The position numbers were made by a program, and so were the translations under genes. Shown piece by piece: positions 1 through 5,380 of a DNA stretch of 5,380 nucleotides. How positions within the stretch are numbered: the stretch's first letter is position 1; each line of letters opens with the position of its first letter. The notes under the pieces are model-generated. The model was not told where the DNA came from, did no database searches, and saw only the letters and a program-made list of their open reading frames with translations. The DNA is from an uncultured Erysipelotrichaceae bacterium. GTDB taxonomy: Bacteria; Bacillota_I; Bacilli_A; Erysipelotrichales; Coprobacillaceae. The DNA lies in the NCBI GenBank assembly GCA_945981915.1, contig CAMFRJ010000111.1, positions 1 through 5,380 of the forward strand, in the 5' to 3' direction.

Positions 1-13
1 ACTTTTTCATCAT
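1..13 (-). CDS. Possible start of a further gene (partial)
   Basis: On the minus strand the TGA stop of the gamma-glutamyl hydrolase overlaps an ATG (ATGA at 13-10), followed in frame by ATG AAA AAG, reading Met-Met-Lys-Lys before the window ends. A start codon overlapping a stop is the arrangement used elsewhere in this cluster. No clear ribosome site precedes it, and the visible coding part is far too short to identify. Confidence 0.22.
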
Positions 14-729
14 AGGTCAAAACATGATTCTTGACATTTTCTGATAAATTCTTCGATGATTAATTGACTGCTTTTTTCCTGTAATAGGTACTCAGGATGC
101 CACTGAAAAGCCTGAAGATATTTTTTGAAAGGATGGTAAACAGCCTCAATCAAGCCATCTTCACTATATGCCATCACCTTCAATTGTGATGAGAGATCCT
201 TGATGGCTTGATGATGATAACTATTAACAGCAATCTTTTCTTGCTTCAATAAAGCATATAATGGTGTCTCTTTCACAATGATATTGTGATGAACAGTGAT
301 ATCATAAGGTGGAAGCTGATGATGATCAAAAGACGTCACTTGTTGACTTAACAAATCTTGATAGAGAGTTCCTCCTAATAAAACATTAAAGAGTTGGAGG
401 CCTCGACAGATTCCTAACATTGGCTTATCCATCTGATAAACGATATCAAATAATTCTTTTTCCATTTCATCTCGTTTTTTACAAACTATACCACAACGAT
501 GATGAATTGTTTCATGATAGAGATGAGGGGAAACATCATGTCCTCCTGTAAATAGAAAGCCATCACATTGTTTTGCCATCTGTTTTAAAGATGCATGATC
601 GTTTATCATAGGCAACATGATTGCTATAGCTCCTGCTTCTTCAATCATCTTCATATATCCAGGTAACATCCAATAGCTCTCTTTTTCATCATCATATAAT
701 GGTATCAAAGCTATCACATGTTTTTCCAT
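10..729 (-). CDS. Gamma-glutamyl hydrolase, PuuD-like (C26)
   Basis: A 239-residue class I glutamine amidotransferase-fold hydrolase of the PuuD/peptidase C26 family, which cleaves gamma-glutamyl amide bonds (in E. coli PuuD, gamma-glutamyl-GABA). The nucleophile is Cys108 in LGICRGLQLFNVLLGG, followed by TLYQDL (121-126). TGGHDVSP (61-68) forms the oxyanion-hole loop, NSYHHQAI (169-176) is a family block, and the catalytic His211 and Glu213 lie in QWHPEYL. Length is close to that of known members (about 250), with no signal peptide, so it is cytoplasmic. The start at 729 has a near-ideal AGGAGGTG (734-741) just upstream. It is separated from the M14-like gene by 36 bases that contain a small hairpin, so it may be expressed at a different level from the overlapping genes. 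Neighbouring an ATP-dependent amide ligase suggests that it cleaves a gamma-glutamyl product of this pathway. A role in polyamine breakdown is possible, but no other Puu genes are seen. Confidence 0.92.
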   Translation of the reverse strand: MEKHVIALIPLYDDEKESYWMLPGYMKMIEEAGAIAIMLPMINDHASLKQMAKQCDGFLFTGGHDVSPHLYHETIHHRCGIVCKKRDEMEKELFDIVYQMDKPMLGICRGLQLFNVLLGGTLYQDLLSQQVTSFDHHQLPPYDITVHHNIIVKETPLYALLKQEKIAVNSYHHQAIKDLSSQLKVMAYSEDGLIEAVYHPFKKYLQAFQWHPEYLLQEKSSQLIIEEFIRKCQESCFDL

Positions 730-745
730 AAAACACCTCCTAAAA

Positions 746-767
746 AAGAAGATAAGTTTATCTTCTT
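746..767 (-). terminator. AT-rich hairpin with U tract, weak terminator or attenuator
   Basis: Perfect 10-base arms (746-755 and 758-767) around two bases form an inverted repeat directly after the stop of the second M14 gene. On the minus strand the 3' arm runs into a T tract (TTCTTTTTT), the layout of an intrinsic terminator. Only two of the ten pairs are G-C, so the stem is weak, and the ribosome site of the hydrolase gene follows at once. It may give partial termination, mark an mRNA processing point, or be chance in AT-rich DNA. Confidence 0.35.
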
Positions 768-1695
768 AATCAATGAGCTTTAATTTTACAACTGCTGTTT
801 GGGAATAAACAAGTGGTTGAGAGTGAACAAAGAAAACCATTCCTCTTTTTAAAGCATAAATTTTTTCTAAAACTGTACCTTCATAAGGATCCAATACTTC
901 TGCTAAGACTTGTCCTTTTTCAACTTCATCATTAACTTCCACAAGTCTTCTTAAAATACCAGCTTGCGTTGTTTTCAATGACAACATTTGTCCTTCTGGA
1001 ACAATCTCACTTATATAACCACCGCTCATTTTATAACTTGATAATCCTTTTTGATAAAGAAAACGCAATACACAATTCACAGCCTCCTTAACACTCACTT
1101 CATCAATAATATCCGTATCTTTAGTATAGAAAGAATACGCTTTACAATTCCATATCTGCCAATTGTAATTCAATGTTGTCGTATCATAAGGACGTGGATT
1201 TCTTACGACAATATAAGGTAATCCAAATAATTTGGCATCTTCGATATCTTCTAATCCTGTTTTCATCATACGAATATGTGTCGCAAATTCACCAGGAATA
1301 TAAAAACTTGTAAATTGGATGCCATAAATATAATCTTTGATGTTTCTAAAAACACCTTCTGCAATCCTTTGAGTTGTTTCTCCTTCGTTATATCCAGGAA
1401 ACATACGGTTGATATCTGTATCATCCTGTGCCCAAAATCTTTTAGCAATATTCATCGAATAATGATTGATTGAAGGAATGACCATGATCTTTTGACGTGG
1501 ATCAAGCTGTCTGTTTCTTTCTAATTCTTGTAGCTTTTGAATGATTTGTGAACAGACATAGATTTGTTGAACTTCATTCCCTCGCATTGCGCCAACAATA
1601 CAAATACTTTCTTTTCCCTCTCCAAAACTATAACCTGTAATTCTTAAGGGATCTCGATATAATGATTTTAATTCATAAATGACTTCTTTTTTCAT
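766..1695 (-). CDS. M14-like paralogue with degenerate zinc site
   Basis: A 309-residue protein that aligns along its whole length with the preceding M14 enzyme but appears to have lost its catalytic residues. The zinc motif GTHGDE becomes GAMRGNE (35-41), so the His is Arg38 while Glu41 remains. The second ligand block, VVDIHAS, becomes YGIQFTS, placing Gln127 where His should be. The catalytic Glu block, LVVEMG, aligns with SFYTKD, placing Tyr190 there. DINRMFPG (94-101), the substrate-binding Asn-Arg, is kept, as are an IR pair (141-142) and the C-terminal beta domain (about 225-309, with VEKGQVLAEVLDP and QPLVYS). The frame is open and a ribosome site (GGAG, 1704-1707) lies 8 bases upstream, so it is not a decayed gene. 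It starts within the stop of its paralogue (ATGA). Retained binding residues without catalytic ones suggest a substrate-binding or regulatory partner, or an enzyme with altered chemistry. The residue pairing comes from alignment by eye. Confidence 0.85.
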   Translation of the reverse strand: MKKEVIYELKSLYRDPLRITGYSFGEGKESICIVGAMRGNEVQQIYVCSQIIQKLQELERNRQLDPRQKIMVIPSINHYSMNIAKRFWAQDDTDINRMFPGYNEGETTQRIAEGVFRNIKDYIYGIQFTSFYIPGEFATHIRMMKTGLEDIEDAKLFGLPYIVVRNPRPYDTTTLNYNWQIWNCKAYSFYTKDTDIIDEVSVKEAVNCVLRFLYQKGLSSYKMSGGYISEIVPEGQMLSLKTTQAGILRRLVEVNDEVEKGQVLAEVLDPYEGTVLEKIYALKRGMVFFVHSQPLVYSQTAVVKLKLID

Positions 1696-2615
1696 TTCTG
1701 ATTCTCCAAAATTCTTCCTAATAATGACCCTTCATTGACCAAAGGATACTCTCTTAATGTAAAGACCAAACCGGTACAAGGAGAGCAGACCTCTTCTTCA
1801 ACCTCACCTGTGAGGGGATTAACGATTTCACCAATTTTCTGTCCTTTTTGAACATGATAATCATGAGCAATGGTAGGTAAAAACAATCCTGCTTCTTTTG
1901 CGTTTAAAAAGAACACATTTTTATCGGTAGAAATCATAGGTTCTTTACAGACTGTTTCACCATGATACATTCCCAAATACTTCATAACATTCAATAGTCC
2001 AGCAATCAATTGATTTCCATAGTTTTTGGTAATTCTTAATCCAACACCCATTTCCACTACTAATGTCGGTGTCTTGATATCATTTAAACTATAAGCAAGT
2101 GTTGATTCCAGAACAGTTGATGCACTATGCTCCCAAATAAAATCTACATTCATTTGTTTGGCAAGTTCAATAAGACCAGCACTTTGCGTTTCATTAATCC
2201 TGATTTGAGGAATCTCTTTTAAATAAACATTGCTGGCATGAATATCGACAACCAAATCAGCACCCTTAAGATCCTGAATGATCTGATAAGCAACATATTC
2301 TACCAAAGATCCTTCTTTATCTCCAGGAAAAATTCTATTCATATCTAAATCAAAGAAGGGTACTTTTCTTGTCATAGATTCTAATCCTAATGGATTGATA
2401 GCGGGATAAATATCGATGATTCCATCAAAGAGATCATGTTGCTTTTCAATTATTTTTTGTAATTCAAAACAAACATATTGTCCTTCTAATTCATCTCCAT
2501 GTGTTCCTGTGACAATACATATCCTTTTTTTTCCATTGCCTAAAACCAAATGATTTTTTTGTATCTCATATGTTTCATCAACTGGTAAATTCGCTGATGT
2601 AATTGTTTTAATCAT
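1692..2615 (-). CDS. M14-type deacylase (AspA/AstE family), intact
   Basis: A 307-residue zinc enzyme of the aspartoacylase/succinylglutamate desuccinylase branch of the M14 carboxypeptidase fold, which cleaves amide bonds of N-acyl amino acids. The zinc ligands are His39 and Glu42 in GTHGDELEG and His126 in VVDIHAS. DMNRIFPG (91-98) gives the substrate-binding Asn-Arg pair, and Glu188 in LVVEMG fits the catalytic base. A C-terminal beta domain (about 230-307) contains VQKGQKIGEIVNPLTG and CSPCTGLVF, as is typical of the family. I place the start at 2615 rather than 2669: TGGAGGAA sits 5-6 bases upstream (GGAGGA at 2621-2626), while the longer form would add 18 residues that overlap the transglutaminase gene by 62 bases and match nothing in the family. 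The gene overlaps the upstream one by 8 bases (ATGATTAA) and the next by 4 (ATGA). The true substrate is unknown; 'succinylglutamate desuccinylase' should be read as a family name only. Confidence 0.9.
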   Translation of the reverse strand: MIKTITSANLPVDETYEIQKNHLVLGNGKKRICIVTGTHGDELEGQYVCFELQKIIEKQHDLFDGIIDIYPAINPLGLESMTRKVPFFDLDMNRIFPGDKEGSLVEYVAYQIIQDLKGADLVVDIHASNVYLKEIPQIRINETQSAGLIELAKQMNVDFIWEHSASTVLESTLAYSLNDIKTPTLVVEMGVGLRITKNYGNQLIAGLLNVMKYLGMYHGETVCKEPMISTDKNVFFLNAKEAGLFLPTIAHDYHVQKGQKIGEIVNPLTGEVEEEVCSPCTGLVFTLREYPLVNEGSLLGRILENQK

Positions 2616-3381
2616 AATATTCCTCCACAACGATATTGACACTTTGTTTTTGACTGGTACAATTTCCATAATAAATTCCCTTATTCACAAGTGTATCTTT
2701 TGCATCTCTGCCTCTTGCAAAAACAATATAGCTATCACGAATAGCAACATTATTTGTTGGATCAAAACCATACCATAAATGTTCTAAATAAACTTCCACC
2801 CAAGCATGTGTATAGTTTTCATTTTCCATGATTCCAGCGACATAACGACAAGGAATATGTAAATATCTCAACATTGCAATCATAATATGTGCATAATCTT
2901 GACAGACCCCTTTTCTTAAATGAAAAGCATCACTTGCAGTTGTATTGGTATCAGTCACATTTTTTTGATATGTCATATATTCATGTATTCGGTTCATCAA
3001 TAACCACATATCTTTCCTGTTTTCTTTAATATCTAGTTGACTTAAAAAATCAATCATTTCTTGTGATATCTTCGTCTGTTTAGTTGCTAATTTGTAAACA
3101 GGTAAAAGATACTCGTCTTCATAAGGATAAGGATGAGTAGCAACTTTTCCCTGTATAAATATATGTAAACTTTGATGTGGATCTTCTTTATACCCATAAA
3201 TCATCTTATTTGAAAAAGAATCTTGACTTATGGAATAATAATCAGCATTGATTCTTGTTTTTAATTGTATGACATTTTGTCCATTTTCTGTTTTAGGTAA
3301 ACATTTTAATGTAAAATAATGATGATGAATGTCTTTATCTAATTGAATAGACAACTGATATTGAAATTTCAAATATTTCAT
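2608..3381 (-). CDS. Transglutaminase-like cysteine protein
   Basis: A 257-residue protein with a bacterial transglutaminase-like N-terminal beta region (about 1-90) followed by a transglutaminase core (about 105-225). The catalytic triad is visible as Cys160 in GVCQDYAH, His192 in THAWVEVY and Asp207 in WYGFDPTN, so the enzyme should be active. Such proteins hydrolyse or transfer amide bonds through a thioester. Members encoded beside ATP-grasp and alpha-E genes are thought to act on the same peptide-like product, either by transfer or by cleavage. No signal peptide is seen, which argues for cytoplasmic action rather than a cell-wall role. The start codon shares its A with the TAA stop of the alpha-E gene (TAATG), with a modest GAAGGA ribosome site at 3393-3398, so translation is probably coupled. 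Its last codons carry the ribosome site of the next gene. The triad makes the family call strong; whether it ligates or hydrolyses is unknown. Confidence 0.92.
   Translation of the reverse strand: MKYLKFQYQLSIQLDKDIHHHYFTLKCLPKTENGQNVIQLKTRINADYYSISQDSFSNKMIYGYKEDPHQSLHIFIQGKVATHPYPYEDEYLLPVYKLATKQTKISQEMIDFLSQLDIKENRKDMWLLMNRIHEYMTYQKNVTDTNTTASDAFHLRKGVCQDYAHIMIAMLRYLHIPCRYVAGIMENENYTHAWVEVYLEHLWYGFDPTNNVAIRDSYIVFARGRDAKDTLVNKGIYYGNCTSQKQSVNIVVEEYYD
2621..2626 (-). promoter_or_regulatory. Ribosome site deciding the M14 start
   Basis: GGAGGA on the minus strand lies 5 bases before the ATG at 2615 and inside the last codons of the transglutaminase gene. It decides the start of the first M14 gene, against the upstream in-frame ATG at 2669. 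Confidence 0.8.
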
Positions 3382-4043
3382 TAGTCTAACAATCCTTCAA
3401 CAATTTCTATAGCTTCATAATAATGGATCTCTTTTTCATTCATTATCTTTTTTAACTCTATAAATTTTTCTTTATCAAATGCAATCGTATTCTTATTAAT
3501 ACGATATTCTAAAAAACGAAATGCTTTCGCTAAATCTTGTTTATCTTTACGTAAACGTAAATACAGATCCATTCTTTCTAATCTTTTCCCTAATTTTACA
3601 ATACTTCTCACCTCCGAAGATGAAACCGTATCATCTAGACAAGCCCAGAATGCTAAAATATGGTCTAAAACAGATTGTAAATCAATGATAAATGATTCAA
3701 AATCACGAATCGATTCTAAATCAGTTAATGCGAGTTCCAAATAAGAAAGTGTTTCACTTCCTATTTCATTTCTTAAAACAATACAGTTATCATAAGCTCT
3801 ATATAAGTTTGAGATAATGGAATCAACATTGTTCTTATCAGAGATATATTTTTCAATAAAATCCTTTTGATCTTGATAAATATCAGGAATCTGTAAATGT
3901 TTACAATAAACATGATAAAAGTTTTCATCATCCAACATTAAATCAAACCCTTTAAAAAATTCTTTAATCGTTGTATAAACTCTTTCACTATATCTTCCTA
4001 ACCATAATAAGTTATCTACTTTGTCTAACGCGATAAAACCCAT
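3381..4043 (-). CDS. Alpha-E domain protein (DUF403 type)
   Basis: A 220-residue, probably all-helical protein of the alpha-E family (COG2307), almost always encoded beside the circularly permuted ATP-grasp gene and thought to act with it; its biochemical role is not established. The signature NLLWLGRYSERV lies at 11-22, a central YDNCIVLRNEIGSETLSYLE block at 84-103, and a second GR/ER-type block, KLGKRLERMDLYLRL, at 150-164. The two similar blocks (LGRYSER and LGKRLERMD) could reflect an internal repeat. Members I know of are usually near 300 residues, so this one is short, though it has both signature ends and no sign of a frameshift. There is no signal peptide. The start at 4043 puts the signature about ten residues from the N terminus, as is usual. 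It overlaps the ATP-grasp gene by 19 bases and shares one base (TAATG) with the transglutaminase gene. Confidence 0.88.
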   Translation of the reverse strand: MGFIALDKVDNLLWLGRYSERVYTTIKEFFKGFDLMLDDENFYHVYCKHLQIPDIYQDQKDFIEKYISDKNNVDSIISNLYRAYDNCIVLRNEIGSETLSYLELALTDLESIRDFESFIIDLQSVLDHILAFWACLDDTVSSSEVRSIVKLGKRLERMDLYLRLRKDKQDLAKAFRFLEYRINKNTIAFDKEKFIELKKIMNEKEIHYYEAIEIVEGLLD

Positions 4044-5338
4044 GTGTCCTTAAACCCTCCTCCTTGTGAAGAATTCACAATAAATGAATCTGGATTACGA
4101 GAAAATCTTGTTAATCCACTCTTCCATACAACCGTCTTTTCACCTGTTAAGACAAAAGCTCTGAGATCTGCTTTTCTTTCAACAATCTGACCATTGTCAT
4201 GGATTTCAATATCCTTAAAATCAATGACTTCCTGTGCAATAAAACGTCTTGGTTCTTTCTTCAACAATTGAATGAAATCTTCTTTTTCATGTTTGGTCAT
4301 CTTACTTCCAAAAACAACCCCATAACCTCCTGCTTCTGCAACATCTTTTAAAACGAGTTGATCAAAATTTTTGAGAACATAATCCATATCTTCTTGATAA
4401 AATGGTAAATATGTCGGTGCATTATTTAAAATTGGCTTTTCTTTTAAATAATACTCTATCATTTTAGGAACAAAATAATAGATTCCTTTATCATCCCCAA
4501 CACCATTTCCAGGTGCATTAATAATAGCGACATTTCCTTTTTTATAAACTTCCATTAAATGCGGAATACCAATCAATGAATCTTCATAAAAAGTCATTGG
4601 ATCCAAATATTCATCTGAAACACGTCGATAGATACTCCCTACCTTTTCTAAAGTCCCATCATAATTTTTAAAATACAAATCATCTTCTTTTACCGTCAGA
4701 TCATTAGGACCTACCAAGATAGCATCTGTTTTTTCAGCTAAATATGAATGTTCAAAATATGCAGCGTTATATCTTCCTGGGGTAAAGATGACATTAATTC
4801 CACCAGTATTAACATAATCCATCGTTTTCTTTAATAGTGAGGCATAATCTCTGTTATCTTCAATATGATTGTCAATAAATGTCTGTGGACTTGATTTTCG
4901 ACACAATTCTCTTGCAATCATCGGATAGCTTGCTCCACTTGGAATACGCAAATTATCTTCTAACACATACCATGTTCCATCTTTTGCCTGAACCAGGTCA
5001 ATACCTGAAATATGACTATAAATTCCTTGTGGAGGCACGATCCCATCACATTCAACTAAATAGCCTGATGATGCAAAGACAAATTCTTCAGGTATCACAC
5101 CATCTTTAATGATCCCCTTTGGACCATAAATATCTTTTAAAAAGGCATTTAAAGCATTCACTCTTTGAATCAATCCTTTTTCTAAATATGTAAATTCATC
5201 TTTTGATATGATTCTTGGAATAGCATCATATGGAAATAACTGTTCATAAAAAACGTTATTTTTATAGATACCAAATTTCACGCCATACCTTGCAAGTAAT
5301 GAATTGATATTTTTTTCATGTTTCATTAAATTTTTCAT
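4025..5338 (-). CDS. Circularly permuted type 2 ATP-grasp ligase
   Basis: A 437-residue cytoplasmic protein of the circularly permuted ATP-grasp family (DUF404/DUF407, COG2308 type), predicted to form an amide bond through an acyl-phosphate made with ATP; its substrates are unknown. Visible family blocks, in order, are QRVNALNAFLKDIYG (58-72), SGIDLVQAKDGTWYVLEDNLRIPSG (111-135), NAPGNGVGDDK (274-284), the glycine loop EAGGYG (335-340), QE (369-370), DLRAFV (391-396) and the terminal NSSQGGGFKDTWVL (422-435). All expected blocks are present, so it looks intact and active. There is no signal peptide or membrane segment. The start at 5338 is chosen because AGAGGT (5345-5350) lies 6 bases upstream; the next Met (residue 5) has no ribosome site. 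It is the first gene of the cluster in the window and overlaps the alpha-E gene by 19 bases. Family assignment is secure; the reaction is inferred. Confidence 0.93.
   Translation of the reverse strand: MKNLMKHEKNINSLLARYGVKFGIYKNNVFYEQLFPYDAIPRIISKDEFTYLEKGLIQRVNALNAFLKDIYGPKGIIKDGVIPEEFVFASSGYLVECDGIVPPQGIYSHISGIDLVQAKDGTWYVLEDNLRIPSGASYPMIARELCRKSSPQTFIDNHIEDNRDYASLLKKTMDYVNTGGINVIFTPGRYNAAYFEHSYLAEKTDAILVGPNDLTVKEDDLYFKNYDGTLEKVGSIYRRVSDEYLDPMTFYEDSLIGIPHLMEVYKKGNVAIINAPGNGVGDDKGIYYFVPKMIEYYLKEKPILNNAPTYLPFYQEDMDYVLKNFDQLVLKDVAEAGGYGVVFGSKMTKHEKEDFIQLLKKEPRRFIAQEVIDFKDIEIHDNGQIVERKADLRAFVLTGEKTVVWKSGLTRFSRNPDSFIVNSSQGGGFKDTWVLSR
4055..4065 (-). promoter_or_regulatory. Ribosome site of alpha-E gene inside ATP-grasp
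   Basis: AAGGAGGAGGG on the minus strand is a strong anti-16S match lying 11 bases before the alpha-E ATG at 4043, with a second short AAGG (4048-4051) nearer the start. The same bases encode the Gln-Gly-Gly-Gly of the ATP-grasp terminal motif, so the two genes share sequence for catalysis and translation initiation. The spacing is somewhat long for the main site. Confidence 0.6.
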
Positions 5339-5359
5339 AGGCTTACCTCTTTATCATTT

Positions 5360-5368
5360 TTTATATCA
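5360..5368 (-). promoter_or_regulatory. Possible extended -10 promoter element
   Basis: The minus strand reads TGATATAAA, an extended -10-like element (TGn followed by TATAAA, five of six consensus bases), 21 bases before the ATP-grasp start codon. A -35 box would fall just outside the window and cannot be judged. The implied leader would be very short, and such motifs are common by chance in AT-rich DNA. The cluster may instead be transcribed from farther upstream. Confidence 0.22.
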
Positions 5369-5380
5369 ATAATATTAATG

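Noticed and set aside
140..330. Scattered GATGATGATAA-like short repeats
   Set aside because: They are irregular, lie in coding sequence, and are explained by His/Ile-rich stretches in AT-rich codons; there is no array structure.
1266..1448. Minus-strand open frame of 60 codons in another frame of the second M14 gene
   Set aside because: It is fully inside the real gene, with a hydrophobic but unremarkable translation and no ribosome site.
1276..1473. Plus-strand open frame of 65 codons inside the second M14 gene
   Set aside because: It lies wholly antisense to a well-supported gene, has no ribosome site and resembles no known protein; it is a frame shadow in AT-rich DNA.
766..1695. Calling the second M14 gene a pseudogene
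   Set aside because: The frame is intact, with a ribosome site, a full C-terminal domain and retained substrate-loop residues; loss of catalytic residues alone does not show decay.
2616..2669. N-terminal 18-residue extension of the first M14 protein
   Set aside because: It is not conserved in character, overlaps the transglutaminase gene, and a much better ribosome site serves the ATG at 2615.
4879..5109. Plus-strand open frame of 76 codons opposite the ATP-grasp gene
   Set aside because: It is antisense to a region coding for the conserved LEDNLRIPSG block; its length is expected by chance.
1..5380. RiPP or graspetide cluster with a precursor peptide
   Set aside because: No small precursor gene fits in the window: the genes overlap, and the only gap is 36 bases. 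The ATP-grasp is also of the circularly permuted type, not the graspetide type.

Overview
The window is one compact, AT-rich, co-directional gene cluster, all on the minus strand and read from right (5338) to left (10). Six protein genes fill nearly all of it. Low GC, purine-rich Shine-Dalgarno sequences of the AGGAGG type, and very tight gene packing suggest a low-GC Bacillota (Firmicutes), possibly a gut Erysipelotrichia-type organism. The taxonomic guess beyond phylum is weak. No RNA genes, mobile elements, CRISPR arrays or long repeats were seen.

Layout in order of transcription: (1) 5338-4025, a circularly permuted ATP-grasp ligase; (2) 4043-3381, an alpha-E (DUF403-type) helical protein; (3) 3381-2608, a cytoplasmic transglutaminase-like cysteine protein with an intact Cys-His-Asp triad; (4) 2615-1692, an aspartoacylase/succinylglutamate desuccinylase-like M14 metalloenzyme with an intact zinc site; (5) 1695-766, a second M14 paralogue in which two zinc-ligand histidines and the catalytic glutamate appear replaced; (6) 729-10, a PuuD-like class I glutamine amidotransferase-fold gamma-glutamyl hydrolase (peptidase C26). 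Genes 1 to 5 overlap one another by 19, 1, 8 and 4 bases, so they are probably translationally coupled. Gene 6 follows a 36-base gap holding a small AT-rich hairpin. The last bases of the window may hold the start codon of a seventh gene.

ATP-grasp, alpha-E and transglutaminase-like proteins are a known bacterial trio predicted to make or attach amide-linked (peptide-like) groups, often found with the proteasome-like peptidase Anbu. No Anbu is present here. Its place downstream is taken by two M14-type amidohydrolases and a gamma-glutamyl hydrolase. The inferred picture is a cytoplasmic 'make and unmake' pathway for an unknown amide, isopeptide or gamma-glutamyl compound. The substrate cannot be read from the sequence. 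The most notable single observation is the degenerate active site of the second M14 protein next to its intact paralogue.
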